A stretch of 64,000 nt of DNA from Roseomonas sp. E05 (GTDB lineage: Bacteria; Pseudomonadota; Alphaproteobacteria; Acetobacterales; Acetobacteraceae), in contig NZ_JASIRT010000001.1 of NCBI RefSeq assembly GCF_030063475.1, positions 310,001 through 374,000 on the forward strand, given 5' to 3'. The translations under genes were made by a program, and so were the position numbers. Shown in pieces: positions 42,459 to 52,212 of the stretch. The notes under the pieces were generated by a model. It was not told where the DNA came from, made no database searches, and saw nothing but the letters and a program-made list of their open reading frames with translations. Each line of letters begins with the position of its first letter. Positions within the stretch are counted from its first letter, which is position 1.

Positions 42459-45368
42459 ATGGACGCCCGACCGATGAACGACGTGCCCTCCGACGCCCCC
42501 CGCTCCGACACCGGGGCCCGCGACTACCGCGGCACCGTTTTCCTGCCGCAGACCCCTTTCCCGATGAAGGGCGACCTGCCGAAGCGCGAGCCCGGCTGGC
42601 TGGAGCGGTGGGAGAGGATCGGTCTCTGGGACAAGCTGCGGGCGCAGTCGGCGGGGCGGCCGAAATTCGTGCTGCATGACGGCCCGCCCTACGCCAACGG
42701 CGCCCTGCATATCGGCCACGCGCTGAACAAGATCCTGAAGGACGTCATCAACCGCGCCGCCCAGATGGACGGCAAGGATGCCGACTACATCCCGGGCTGG
42801 GACTGCCACGGCCTGCCGATCGAGTGGAAGGTCGAGGAGGAGTACCGCAACCCCAAGGGCAAGTACCAGGGCGGGCGGGACAAGGATGCCGTCCCCGTGC
42901 TGGAGTTCCGCGCCGAGTGCCGCGCCTATGCCGCGCATTGGCTGGACGTGCAGCGCGAGGAGTTCAAGCGCCTCGGCGTCGCCGGCGACTGGGCCGGGCG
43001 CTACGCCACCATGGACTTCCCCTCCGAGGCCGCCATCGCCGCCGAGATCGGCAAGTTCCTGATGAACGGTTCTCTGTACCGTGGCCTGCGGCCGGTGATG
43101 TGGAGCCCGGTCGAGAAGACCGCGCTGGCCGAGGCCGAGGTCGAGTACCACGACCACAGGTCGGCCATCCTCTACACCGGCTTCCCGATCCTGAAGGCCG
43201 CCGCCGAGGATCTGGTCGGCGCCGAGGCGGTGATCTGGACCACCACCCCCTGGACCATTCCGGCCAACCGCGCGCTCGCCTATGGCGGTGAGATCGACTA
43301 CGCGCTGGTGACGGTGGACGGGGTCGGGGAGGGCGCGGAACATCCGTCCCTGGCGCGCGTGGGCCAGCGCTTCATCGTCGCCGAGGCGCTGCTCGGCGCC
43401 TTCGCCAAGGAGGTCGGGCTCGCCGCCTTCAGCGTGACGCGCGCCTTCAAGGGCACCGAACTGGCCGGCGCCGTGGCGGCCCACCCGCTGCGCGGCTGGA
43501 GCAAGGCGGAGGGCGGCTATGCCTTCGACGTGCCGCTGCTGGAGGGTGAATTCGTCACCACCGAGGCCGGTACCGGGCTGGTGCACATGGCCCCGGCGCA
43601 TGGCGAGGACGACTTCCACCTGACCCGCGCCCATGGCATCGCCGTGCCGGAATGCGTGGCCGATGACGGCACCTATACCGTGCAGGCGCCGGGCTTCGTG
43701 GGCATTCATGTCTTCAAGGCGCATGAGCCGGTCTGGGCGGCGCTGCAGGAGATGGGCCACCTCGCCGGCAAGGGCTTCATCACCCACAGCTATCCGCACA
43801 GCTGGCGCTCCAAGAAGCCGGTCATCTTCCGTGCGACGCCGCAGTGGTTCATCGCGATGGATGACGAGAACCGCATCCGCGCCAAGGCCCTGCAGGCCAT
43901 CGCCGACACCCATTTCGTGCCGGACCAGGGGCGCAACCGCATCGGCTCGATGGTCGCCGCGCGGCCGGACTGGTGCATCAGCCGCCAGCGTGCCTGGGGC
44001 GTGCCGATCGCCGTCTTCGTGGACAGGCGCAGCGGCCAGCCGCTGCGCGACCCGGCGGTGCTGGGCCGCATCGATGCCGTCTTCCGCGAGGAAGGGGCGG
44101 ATGCCTGGTACAAGCCCGGCGCCGCCGCCCGCTTCCTCGGGAATGACAGGAACCCGGACGACTACGAGCAGGTGATGGACATCGTCGATGTCTGGTTCGA
44201 GTCCGGCTCCACCCATGCCTTCGTGCTGCGCCCGCGCGGCCTGCCGGTGCCCGCCGATCTCTACCTGGAGGGCTCGGACCAGCATCGCGGCTGGTTCCAC
44301 TCCTCCCTGCTGGAGAGCATCGGCACCAACGGCTACGCGCCCTTCAAGGCCATCCTCACCCACGGCTTCGTCCTGGACGAAACGGGTCGGAAAATGTCGA
44401 AGTCGCTCGGCAACGTCACCGCCCCGCAGGAGGTGACCAAGCAGTACGGCGCCGACATCCTGCGCCTCTGGGTGATGAACTCGGACACCGCGGACGACCT
44501 GCGCATCGGCAAGACCATCCTCGGCCAGCAGGCGGAGCTCTACCGCCGCATCCGCAACACGCTGCGCTGGCTGCTCGGCAGCCTCGCCGGCTTCGAGGCG
44601 AGCGAGACGCTCCCCCATGCCGAGCTGCCGGAGCTGGAGCGCTGGGTGCTGCACCGCCTCGCCGAGCTGGATGCCCGGCTGCGCAAGGCGGTGGCGGATT
44701 ATGACTGGAACGGCGTCTATCCCGAGATCCACGCCTTCTGCGCGACGGACCTCTCCGCCTTCTACTTCGACATCCGCAAGGACAGCCTCTACTGCGACGC
44801 CAAGGACAGCCCGCGCCGCCGCGCCGCCCGCACGGTGCTGGACGCGCTGCACCGCTGCCTGACCACCTGGCTCGCGCCTGTCCTCCCCTTCACCGCGGAG
44901 GAGGCCTGGCAGGCCCGCTTCCCCTCGGAGGACGGCTCCGTTCATCTCCAGACCTTTCCCGAGATCCCGGCCGAATGGCGGGATGAGGCGCTGGCCGCCA
45001 GGTGGGAAGCGGTGCGCAGCATCCGCCGCGCCGTGACGGGCGTGCTGGAGAAGGCACGCGGCGCCGGCGAGATCGGCTCCTCGCTGCAGGCGGCGCCGGT
45101 GCTGCATCTGCCGCCCGAGTCGCTCGGCCTGCTGCCGGCCGAGATCTGGGCCGAGCTTTGCATCACCTCCGGCCTCACCCTCTCCGGTGCCACCCCGCCG
45201 GAGGGCGCCGCCGCGCTGGAGGGCCAGCCCGGTGTCGCCGCTGTCTTCGCCCATGCCCCCGGCGAGAAATGCGCGCGCTGCTGGCGCGTGCTGCCGGAGG
45301 TCGGCCGCTCGGCAGTGCATCCCACCCTCTGCCGGCGCTGTGAGGCCGTGGTCGAAGCCGCCGCATGA
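42459..45368 (+). CDS. ileS: Isoleucyl-tRNA synthetase
   Basis: 969-residue class I synthetase. HIGHALNKILKD gives the HIGH motif after HDGPPYANGAL, the CP1 editing domain includes WTTTPWTIPANRAL, and KMSKSLGN follows GRKM. The C-terminal zinc-binding segment GEKCARCWRVLPEV..LCRRC is intact. ATG 42459 or 42474 are both possible starts; neither has a clear Shine-Dalgarno. Its stop overlaps the lspA start (ATGA), a conserved gene pairing. Confidence 0.98.
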   Translation: MDARPMNDVPSDAPRSDTGARDYRGTVFLPQTPFPMKGDLPKREPGWLERWERIGLWDKLRAQSAGRPKFVLHDGPPYANGALHIGHALNKILKDVINRAAQMDGKDADYIPGWDCHGLPIEWKVEEEYRNPKGKYQGGRDKDAVPVLEFRAECRAYAAHWLDVQREEFKRLGVAGDWAGRYATMDFPSEAAIAAEIGKFLMNGSLYRGLRPVMWSPVEKTALAEAEVEYHDHRSAILYTGFPILKAAAEDLVGAEAVIWTTTPWTIPANRALAYGGEIDYALVTVDGVGEGAEHPSLARVGQRFIVAEALLGAFAKEVGLAAFSVTRAFKGTELAGAVAAHPLRGWSKAEGGYAFDVPLLEGEFVTTEAGTGLVHMAPAHGEDDFHLTRAHGIAVPECVADDGTYTVQAPGFVGIHVFKAHEPVWAALQEMGHLAGKGFITHSYPHSWRSKKPVIFRATPQWFIAMDDENRIRAKALQAIADTHFVPDQGRNRIGSMVAARPDWCISRQRAWGVPIAVFVDRRSGQPLRDPAVLGRIDAVFREEGADAWYKPGAAARFLGNDRNPDDYEQVMDIVDVWFESGSTHAFVLRPRGLPVPADLYLEGSDQHRGWFHSSLLESIGTNGYAPFKAILTHGFVLDETGRKMSKSLGNVTAPQEVTKQYGADILRLWVMNSDTADDLRIGKTILGQQAELYRRIRNTLRWLLGSLAGFEASETLPHAELPELERWVLHRLAELDARLRKAVADYDWNGVYPEIHAFCATDLSAFYFDIRKDSLYCDAKDSPRRRAARTVLDALHRCLTTWLAPVLPFTAEEAWQARFPSEDGSVHLQTFPEIPAEWRDEALAARWEAVRSIRRAVTGVLEKARGAGEIGSSLQAAPVLHLPPESLGLLPAEIWAELCITSGLTLSGATPPEGAAALEGQPGVAAVFAHAPGEKCARCWRVLPEVGRSAVHPTLCRRCEAVVEAAA

Positions 45369-45862
45369 GCCTCAAGCTCGGCCTGCCGGTCGCCGCCGCA
45401 GTGCTGGTGGCGGACCAGCTCAGCAAGTGGTGGGTGCTGGAAGTCCTCCGCCTGCCCGCGATCGGCCAGGTGAAGCTGCTCGATTTCGGCAGCTTCGGCT
45501 TCGACCTCACCATGGTCTGGAACCGCGGCGTCACCTTCGGCCTGCTGGCCGGGGATGCGCCCTGGCACCGCCTGCTGCTGGCGGTGCTGGCGCTGGTCGT
45601 CGCGCTGTTCCTGCTGCGCTGGATCGCCCGCGCCGAGAACCGGCTGACGGCGGTGGCGCTCGGCGGCATCGTCGGCGGCGCCATCGGCAATGTCATCGAC
45701 CGGCTGCGCTTCGGCGCGGTGGTGGACTTCGCCGATGCCTGGGCCGGCACCTGGCACTGGTATGTCTTCAACCTCGCCGATGCGGCCATCGTGCTGGGTG
45801 TTGCGGCGCTGATCGCCGACGCCTTGTTCGCTTCCCGCCGCACCGCTAAGGAAACGCCATGA
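45365..45862 (+). CDS. lspA: Lipoprotein signal peptidase II
   Basis: 165-residue inner-membrane aspartic protease that cuts prolipoprotein signal peptides. Four hydrophobic segments are present. The catalytic Asp residues lie in GNVIDRLRFGAVVDFAD and in VFNLADAAI. ADQLSKWW in the first segment and NRGVTFGL are also conserved. It overlaps ileS upstream and the lipoprotein gene downstream, both by ATGA, so its expression is coupled to a potential substrate. Confidence 0.97.
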   Translation: MSLKLGLPVAAAVLVADQLSKWWVLEVLRLPAIGQVKLLDFGSFGFDLTMVWNRGVTFGLLAGDAPWHRLLLAVLALVVALFLLRWIARAENRLTAVALGGIVGGAIGNVIDRLRFGAVVDFADAWAGTWHWYVFNLADAAIVLGVAALIADALFASRRTAKETP

Positions 45863-46449
45863 GGCAGCTTCCCTTCCGGATTCGGGCGCGCCGCCCCCTT
45901 CCCTCCTCCGCCTGCGCGGCGCTGGCCTGCGGCCTGCTGCTCGCCGGCTGCGGCTCGGACACGGCGCGCACGCTCGGCTTCACCCGCGCCGCCCCGGACG
46001 AGTTCAGCGTCGTCACCCGCGCGCCGCTCTCGCTGCCGCCGGTGCTCGGCGAGCTGCCGCCGCCGCGGCCCGGCACCCCGCGCCCGCAGGAGCTGCGCGG
46101 CCGCGAGGCCGGCGAGGCGACCGTCGCCCCCGGCGCCGCCTTCGGCGTCGGCGCCTCCTCCGCACCCTCCGTCGGCGAGCAGGCGCTGCTGGCCCGCGCC
46201 GGCGGCGATGCGCCGGCCGACATCCGCCAGCGCGTGGACGAGGAAAGCCTGCACCTTGAGCAGGCCAGCCGCGGCCTGGTGGATCGCCTGATGTTCTGGC
46301 GCGATACGGCGCAGCCCGGCACCGTGGTGGACCCGCAGCGCGAGGCCCAGCGCCTGCGCGAGAACGCCGCCCTCGGCCGCAGCACGGAGGAGGGCGAGAC
46401 CCCGATCATCCAGCGGCGCCGCCAGGGCCTGTTCCAGGGGCTGTTCTGA
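45859..46449 (+). CDS. DUF3035 family lipoprotein (BamF-like)
   Basis: 196 residues with a lipoprotein signal ending LLLAGC (lipidated Cys31). The mature part contains AAPDEFSVVTRAPLSLPP, the hallmark of the DUF3035 family, which I recall being linked to BamF, an alphaproteobacterial accessory lipoprotein of the outer-membrane BAM complex. The remainder is Pro/Ala/Gly-rich and ends QRRRQGLFQGLF. It overlaps lspA by ATGA and precedes the M16 pair by 44 bp, consistent with envelope assembly. Confidence 0.82.
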   Translation: MRQLPFRIRARRPLPSSACAALACGLLLAGCGSDTARTLGFTRAAPDEFSVVTRAPLSLPPVLGELPPPRPGTPRPQELRGREAGEATVAPGAAFGVGASSAPSVGEQALLARAGGDAPADIRQRVDEESLHLEQASRGLVDRLMFWRDTAQPGTVVDPQREAQRLRENAALGRSTEEGETPIIQRRRQGLFQGLF

Positions 46450-46493
46450 TCGCCCCTGTTGCCAGCGGGGGCGAAAGCCCATCTGATGGGTCC

Positions 46494-47903
46494 ATGTGCG
46501 CCTTGTCCCGTCGCGCCGCCATCTCGGCCGCCGCCGCCCTTCCCGCGCTCGCCGTGCTGCCATCCGCGCAGGCGGCGGCCCAGCCCCGCCCTGCCGCGCC
46601 TCCCGCAGGCACGGAGAAGCCGCTGTTCGGCGCCAGCCTCTGGACGCTGCCCAACGGCCTGACCGTTGTGCATGCCGAGAACCGGCGCGCGCCGGTGGTG
46701 GCGCATTACGTCTTCTACAGCGCCGGCGCCGGGGAGGACCCTCAGGGCAAGTCCGGCCTCGCCCATTTCCTTGAGCACATGATGTTCAAGGGCAGCGAGC
46801 ATGTGCCCTCCGGCGCCTTCTCCCGCCGGGTGGCGCGCGAGGGCGGGCAGGACAACGCCTTCACCAGCCGCGACGTCACCGCCTATTTCCAGAATGTCGA
46901 GGCCAGCCGGCTGCCGCTGGTGGCGGACATGGAGGCCGACCGCATGGCCACCGCCCGCTTCCCGGCCGATGAGATCGAGGCCGAGCGCCAGGTCGTGCTG
47001 GAGGAGCGCCGCCAGCGCGTCGAGAGCACGCCGCGCGGCCGCTTCCGCGAGGCCTGGGACGCCAGCTTCTGGGGCCGTCAGCACTGGCGTGGCCGCCCGC
47101 TGATCGGCTGGCCGGACGAGATCGCCGCCCTCTCGCGGGACGACATGCTGGAGTTCTACCACCGCTTCTACACGCCGGCGAACGCCACCCTGGTGGTGAC
47201 CGGCGCGGTCTCGCGCGAGGCGGTGGCCAAGCTGGCGGAGGAGGACTACGGCGGCATCCAGGGCCGCCCCGCGCCCTATCCCAAGGGCCATCGCAGCCGC
47301 GCGCCCGCGCCGCCCGCGCCGCTGGAGGAACGGCTGGTGCGGCGTGAGCCGACGGTGCAGGAGCCCGCCTTCCTGCGCGGCTGGATCGCCCCCTCCCTGC
47401 CGCCCGACACCGAGGCCAGCCGCCACGCCCACCCGCTGGAGGTGCTGTCCCATCTGCTCGGCGGCGGTCAGGGCTCGCGGCTCGACAAGGCGCTGGTGCA
47501 GGCCGGCCTCGCCACCTCCGCCAACTGCTCCTACGACAGCGACGCCCTCGGCACCGGCTATTTCGAGATCTCCGCCACGCCGCGCCGCGACACCCCGACG
47601 GAGCGGCTGGAGCAGGCGGTCACCGCCGAGATCCAGCGCCTGCTCGAGGCGGGCGTGACCGATGCCGAGGTGGCGCGCTCGATCCGCCAGATCACCGCCG
47701 GCACGCTGCTGGCGCTCGACAGCCTGGGCACCGCGCCGCGCATCCTCGGCTCCGCCCTCGCCGTCGGCCTGCCGCTGGAGAGCATCGAATACTGGCCGGC
47801 CCGCATCCGCGCCGTCACCCGCGCCCAGGTGGAGGAGGCCGCCCGCACCGTGCTGGCCAAACCCTCCATGCTCGGCTGGCTGCTGCCGGAAGGCGCGGCA
47901 TGA
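46494..47903 (+). CDS. M16 family zinc metallopeptidase, catalytic subunit
   Basis: 469-residue pitrilysin-type peptidase. The inverted zinc motif HFLEH is at residues 91-95, and the downstream ERQVVLEE (164-171) carries the third ligand. The N-terminus SRRAAISAAAALPALAVLPSAQA looks like a twin-arginine-type or Sec signal, so a periplasmic location is likely. Its stop overlaps the start of a second M16 gene lacking the motif (ATGA). The pair would act as a heterodimer degrading or processing peptides at the envelope. Confidence 0.94.
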   Translation: MCALSRRAAISAAAALPALAVLPSAQAAAQPRPAAPPAGTEKPLFGASLWTLPNGLTVVHAENRRAPVVAHYVFYSAGAGEDPQGKSGLAHFLEHMMFKGSEHVPSGAFSRRVAREGGQDNAFTSRDVTAYFQNVEASRLPLVADMEADRMATARFPADEIEAERQVVLEERRQRVESTPRGRFREAWDASFWGRQHWRGRPLIGWPDEIAALSRDDMLEFYHRFYTPANATLVVTGAVSREAVAKLAEEDYGGIQGRPAPYPKGHRSRAPAPPAPLEERLVRREPTVQEPAFLRGWIAPSLPPDTEASRHAHPLEVLSHLLGGGQGSRLDKALVQAGLATSANCSYDSDALGTGYFEISATPRRDTPTERLEQAVTAEIQRLLEAGVTDAEVARSIRQITAGTLLALDSLGTAPRILGSALAVGLPLESIEYWPARIRAVTRAQVEEAARTVLAKPSMLGWLLPEGAA

Positions 47904-49159
47904 GCGGCACCGGCTTCTCGCTGCCCATCCAGGTGGTGGAGGGCGGCGGCCTGACCGCCTGGCTCGCCGAGGACCACTCGGTGCCGGTGGTCAGCATCAG
48001 CTGGTCCTGGCCCGGCGGCGCCGCGCTCGACCCCAAGGGCCAGGAGGGCGCCTCCCGCCTCGCCGCCAACCTGATGACCGAGGGCGCGGGCGAGCTCGAC
48101 GCCCTCGCCTTCGCCGATGCGCTGCGCGACGAGGCCATCGGGCTCAACTTCTCCGCCGACCGCGACAGTTTCCAGGGCGACTTCCGCGCCCTCGCCCCCG
48201 CCTTGCCCAAGGCGGTGCGGCTGGCCCGGCTGGCCATGACGGCGCCCCGCTTCGACGCCGATGCGGTGGCCCGCGAGCGCGCCCGCGCCATCGCCTCAGT
48301 GCGGCGCTCGCTGGAAGGGCCGCAGGGCCGCGGCGCGCGCGCCTTCTGGGCCGCCGGCTTCCCCGACCATCCGGCGGGCCGGCCGGTCGGCGGCACCGAG
48401 GAGAGCCTCGCCGCCCTCACCGTCGAGCAGCTGCGCGCCGCCCTGGCGCGACACCTGCGCCGCGCGCCGGGGCTGCTGATCGCCGCCTCCGGCGCCATCA
48501 CCGCCGACGAGCTGGCCAGACTGTTGCCGGAGCTGTTCGGCGCCCTGCCCGAGGGCAAGCTGGAGGAGCCGCCGCCGCTGCCGGAATTCCGCCATTTCGG
48601 CACCCAGGTGGTGCCGGTGGCCTCGCCGCAATCGGCCATCCTGTTCGGCCAGCCCGGCATCCCCGTGAACGACCCGGCCTGGGAAACCGCGCAGCTGGTG
48701 CTGCGCATCCTGGCCGGCGGCGGCTTCACCGCGCGGCTGACCCGCAGCATCCGGGAGGAGCGCGGCCTGACCTACGGCATTGGCGCCGGGCTGGACGTGA
48801 TCTTCGGCCAGAGCGTGCTGGTCGGCTCCTGCGCGACGGCCAATGCACGGGTCAGCGAGACGCTCACCGTGCTGCGCGCCGAGTGGAAGCGCATGGCCGA
48901 GTCCGGCCCCACCGCCGCCGAGATCGAGGAGGCCGTCGCCTTCCTCACCGGCAACCAGCCGCTGCAGTTCACCGACAGCCGCCGCATCGCCGCCATCCTC
49001 CTGGCGATGCGCCGCAACGGCCGCCCGCTGGACTGGCTGGCCCGCCGCCCGGAACGGCTGGCCGCAATCACGCGCGAGCAGGCCGCCAAGATGGCGGCAC
49101 GCCTGTTGGCCCCGACGGAACTTTCCGTCACCGTGGCGGGGCAACCTGAAGGTCTCTGA
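47900..49159 (+). CDS. M16 family protein, non-catalytic partner
   Basis: 419 residues with the M16 fold pattern (SISWSWPGGAALDPKGQEGAS; GGGFTARLTRSIREERGLTYGIGAG with the conserved Arg and Tyr), but the place of HxxEH reads RLAANLMTEGAG, so zinc binding is lost. This is the usual second subunit of bacterial M16B pairs, which supplies Arg/Tyr to bind substrate. No signal peptide is obvious. It is coupled to the upstream catalytic subunit by an ATGA overlap; pgi follows after 52 bp. Confidence 0.92.
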   Translation: MSGTGFSLPIQVVEGGGLTAWLAEDHSVPVVSISWSWPGGAALDPKGQEGASRLAANLMTEGAGELDALAFADALRDEAIGLNFSADRDSFQGDFRALAPALPKAVRLARLAMTAPRFDADAVARERARAIASVRRSLEGPQGRGARAFWAAGFPDHPAGRPVGGTEESLAALTVEQLRAALARHLRRAPGLLIAASGAITADELARLLPELFGALPEGKLEEPPPLPEFRHFGTQVVPVASPQSAILFGQPGIPVNDPAWETAQLVLRILAGGGFTARLTRSIREERGLTYGIGAGLDVIFGQSVLVGSCATANARVSETLTVLRAEWKRMAESGPTAAEIEEAVAFLTGNQPLQFTDSRRIAAILLAMRRNGRPLDWLARRPERLAAITREQAAKMAARLLAPTELSVTVAGQPEGL

Positions 49160-49211
49160 GCGATTACGGCTAAGCTCCGGCCGATGAGGGGATGATGGGG
49201 GAGATTGCCGC

Positions 49212-50873
49212 ATGACGCCTTCCGCACGCGAAGCCGCCTGGAACCGGGTGGCCGCGCTGGCCCGCCGGCCGGGCAGCGGCGCCATCCGGCCCCTCTTCGC
49301 CGCCGATCCGAAGCGCTTCCAACGCTTCCACCGGCAGGCCTGCGACATCCAGATGGACTTCTCCAAGACCTCGGTGGACGACGAGGCGCTGGCGGCGCTG
49401 CTCGACCTCGCCCGCGCCTCCGAGGTGATGGCGCGGCGCGACGCCATGGCGGCGGGCGAGCCGATCAACCAGACCGAGGGCCGCTCGGTGCTGCACATGG
49501 CGCTGCGCGCCTCGCGCAATGCCGGCTTCGTCGCCCGCCACGCGGACGGCACGGTGGAGGATGCCGGCGCGGCGGTGGAGGAGACGCTGCGGGCGATGCA
49601 GCGTTTCGTCCATGCCATCCATACCGGCGACATCCGCGGCGCCACCGGAGAGTCCTTCACCGACGTCATCAATATCGGCATCGGCGGCTCGGATCTCGGC
49701 CCCTTCATGGCTTCCCGCGCGCTCTGGACGGTGCGCTCGCCGATGCGCCCGCTCTACCTGGCCAATGCCGACGCGCACAACTGGGAGGCCATCCGCCCCC
49801 GGCTGAACCCGCAGCGCACGCTGATGCTGGTGGCCTCCAAGACCTTCACGACCGCCGAGACCATGGCCAATGCCCATGTCGTGCGCGGCTGGCTGGAGCG
49901 CAATCTGGGCGAGATGGGCGCGCGGCGGCACATGGTGGCGCTTTCCACCAACCACGAGGCAACCGCGGCCTTCGGCGTTCCGGCGGACCGCGTCTTCGGC
50001 TTCCGCGACTGGGTGGGCGGCCGCTTCTCGCTGTGGTCGGCGATCGGCCTCTCCATCGCCCTCGGCTGCGGCTGGGAGGAATTCTCCGACCTGCTCGCCG
50101 GCGCCCGCGCGATGGACGAGCACTTCCTTTCCGCGCCGCCGGAGGAGAACCTGCCGCTGCTGCTGGCGCTGATCACCGTCTGGCACGTCAACGGGCTCGG
50201 GCTGAAGGCGCATGCCATCCTGCCCTATGACCATCGCCTCTCGCGCTTTCCGGCGCATCTCCAGCAGTTGGAGATGGAGAGCCTGGGCAAGCGCGTCACG
50301 CTGGGCGGCACGCCGGTGGAGCGCGACACCGGGCCGGTGATCTTCGGCGAGCCCGGCACCAATGCGCAGCACTCCTTCATGCAGCTGCTGCACCAGGGCA
50401 CCACGCCGGTGCCGGCCGATTTCGTGCTGGTGGCCAACCCCGACCACCCCTATGCCGAGAACCACCGGCTGCTGCTCTCCAACGGCCTGGCCCAGGCCGA
50501 GGCGCTGCTGCGCGGCCGCACGGCGGAAGAGGTGACGGCCGAGATGCGCAAGGCCGGCACGCCGCCCGACGAGATCGGTCGCCTGCTGCCGCACCGCCTC
50601 TTCCCCGGCGACCGGCCCAGCACCACCCTGCTGCTCGACCGGCTGGACGCCTATACCCTCGGCCAGCTCGTCGCGCTCTACGAGCACAAGGTCTTCTGCC
50701 TCGGCGCGCTGTGGGACATCGACGCCTTCGACCAGTGGGGCGTCGAGCTGGGCAAGCAGCTCGCCAAATCCATCCTGCCGGAGCTGGAGCCGGAGGGGCG
50801 GGTCGGCGATCACGACCCCTCGACCACCGGGCTGATCCAGCGCATCCGGCAGCTCCAGGGGCTGCCCTCCTGA
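49212..50873 (+). CDS. pgi: Glucose-6-phosphate isomerase
   Basis: 553-residue glycolysis/gluconeogenesis enzyme. Signatures are NIGIGGSDLGPFMASRAL, DWVGGRFSLWSAIGLSIAL (phosphosugar site), the catalytic Glu region FGEPGTNAQHSFMQLLHQG, and GKQLAKSILPEL with the catalytic Lys. The length is normal. The gene follows the M16 pair at 52 bp and may be read from the same or its own promoter. Confidence 0.98.
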   Translation: MTPSAREAAWNRVAALARRPGSGAIRPLFAADPKRFQRFHRQACDIQMDFSKTSVDDEALAALLDLARASEVMARRDAMAAGEPINQTEGRSVLHMALRASRNAGFVARHADGTVEDAGAAVEETLRAMQRFVHAIHTGDIRGATGESFTDVINIGIGGSDLGPFMASRALWTVRSPMRPLYLANADAHNWEAIRPRLNPQRTLMLVASKTFTTAETMANAHVVRGWLERNLGEMGARRHMVALSTNHEATAAFGVPADRVFGFRDWVGGRFSLWSAIGLSIALGCGWEEFSDLLAGARAMDEHFLSAPPEENLPLLLALITVWHVNGLGLKAHAILPYDHRLSRFPAHLQQLEMESLGKRVTLGGTPVERDTGPVIFGEPGTNAQHSFMQLLHQGTTPVPADFVLVANPDHPYAENHRLLLSNGLAQAEALLRGRTAEEVTAEMRKAGTPPDEIGRLLPHRLFPGDRPSTTLLLDRLDAYTLGQLVALYEHKVFCLGALWDIDAFDQWGVELGKQLAKSILPELEPEGRVGDHDPSTTGLIQRIRQLQGLPS

Positions 50874-50959
50874 GGCCAGGCCGGCTCCGGGCGCCTCCCG
50901 GCCCTGGGCAGCCTGCCGTTCGGCCATATCTGACCTCGGCCAACATGGAGGCCGCAGCG

Positions 50960-51319
50960 ATGGATGACGAACGCGTCTGGAGCTTCGAGGAAAGCCTGTG
51001 GACCGGCGGTGCGGAGCACTACCGCGCCCTGATCGACGACGAGTGCCTGATGGTGCTGCCCGCGCCCCCCTTCGTGATGACCGGCCAGCAGGCGATCGAG
51101 GCGGTGGCTGAGACGCCACGCTGGAGCAGGGTGGCGCTGTCGAAGCGGCAGGTCATGCGCCCGCAGGAGGGCCTGATCGTGGTGGCCTACCATGCCCAGG
51201 CGGAACGGGAGGGCACCCAGCCCTACGAGGCGCACTGCACCTCCACCTACCGGCGGCTGGCGCATGAGGAATGGCGGGTGGTCCAGCACCAGCAGACGCC
51301 GCCGCTGATCCGCTCCTGA
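50960..51319 (+). CDS. NTF2-like (DUF4440-type) small protein
   Basis: 119 residues: FEESLWTGGAEHYRALIDDECLMVLP starts the cone-shaped fold, TGQQAIEAVAETPRWSRVAL and YEAHCTSTYRRLAHEEWRVVQHQQTP close it, matching the DUF4440/SnoaL style. ATG 50960 is preferred because GGAGG stands 8 bp upstream; ATG 50945 is also in frame. Function unknown. It is convergent with the methyltransferase gene. Confidence 0.75.
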   Translation: MDDERVWSFEESLWTGGAEHYRALIDDECLMVLPAPPFVMTGQQAIEAVAETPRWSRVALSKRQVMRPQEGLIVVAYHAQAEREGTQPYEAHCTSTYRRLAHEEWRVVQHQQTPPLIRS

Positions 51320-51362
51320 TCGCGCGCCGGGCCCGGGGGGCCGGCCCGCCCCCCTGCACCCC

Positions 51363-52067
51363 TCAGGCCGCCTTGCGCTGGCCCGGCTTGCGCAGGATCC
51401 ATTTCGGCGAATTCACCGCCAGCGGCTGGCCGACCTCCACCGCGAACTCGTCGGCCGCCTTGGCGACGCCCTTCCAGCTGTAGTCATCGCCGATCAGCAC
51501 GCCGCCCGGTGCCAGCAGGTTCCAGTAGAGCCGGGTGTCGCGCAGGACCGGCTCGTACTCATGCGCGGCGTCGATGTGGATCATGTCCGGCGCGATCCTC
51601 AGCCGCTTCAGGATCACCGCCGCGTTCTCGCTGCTCTGCGCCAGGGGCACCACCCGGTCCTGCAGCTTGCGGTGCACCATGTTGCTGAGGAACTGCCAGT
51701 AGAGGCCCGGCATCCCGTGCGTGAAGCGCAGCGAGGCGAAGATGTTGTCCGGCCGCTCGCGGTTCCAGTGCTCGGGGCTGCCCAGGAAGGTGTCCACCGC
51801 GATCACCGCCCCGTCGATGCCGAGCTGGCCCATGGTCTCGCAGAGGAAGTTGACCGAGGCCCCCTTCCAGACGCCGACATCCACGATGATCCGCGGCCGC
51901 ACCGCCTCCATCACCTCGCGGAAGGCGGCGTGGCGGCTGTTCCACCCCTGCATGTCCGGCGGCAGGGACGGCGTGAAGCCGGCAAAGATGTCCTCGCCAT
52001 AGATCCGCTGGGTCAGTTCCTGGGCCAGGGTGGGGTTGGGCCGGGCTTCTGCCATCGCATCCATCAT
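51363..52067 (-). CDS. Class I SAM-dependent methyltransferase (Methyltransf_24/CmcI-like)
   Basis: 234 residues. IIVDVGVWKGASVNFL (near residue 60) is SAM motif I, GAVIAVDTFLG holds the acidic motif II, and DMIHIDAAHEYEPVLRDTRLYWNLLAPGGVLIGDDYSW is the post-motif region seen in rhamnosyl- or cephalosporin-type methyltransferases. The substrate is unknown; such proteins often sit in glycan or secondary-metabolite loci, but here the neighbours are pgi and mutL. The start Met may be 52067 or a few codons inside. Confidence 0.82.
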   Translation of the reverse strand: MMDAMAEARPNPTLAQELTQRIYGEDIFAGFTPSLPPDMQGWNSRHAAFREVMEAVRPRIIVDVGVWKGASVNFLCETMGQLGIDGAVIAVDTFLGSPEHWNRERPDNIFASLRFTHGMPGLYWQFLSNMVHRKLQDRVVPLAQSSENAAVILKRLRIAPDMIHIDAAHEYEPVLRDTRLYWNLLAPGGVLIGDDYSWKGVAKAADEFAVEVGQPLAVNSPKWILRKPGQRKAA

Positions 52068-52212
52068 GCGCGATCCTGAATAGTGAAAGGCGAGTATCGG
52101 CCATCGCCGCGCGCGGAGGAAGCAGAACCGCTCCGTCCCTCACGCGGCGCGTGCCCGCATGGCGCCGCCTGCGGCCTTTCCCCACGCCCCTGGCGGGCGC
52201 TAGAGGAGGCGC

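Noticed and set aside
42372-45320. 982-codon minus-strand frame across ileS
   Set aside because: It mirrors ileS, which has every synthetase motif; the antisense product has none.
50874-50959. GC-rich inverted repeat after pgi as a terminator
   Set aside because: Pairing is short and imperfect, with alternative registers and no T-run.
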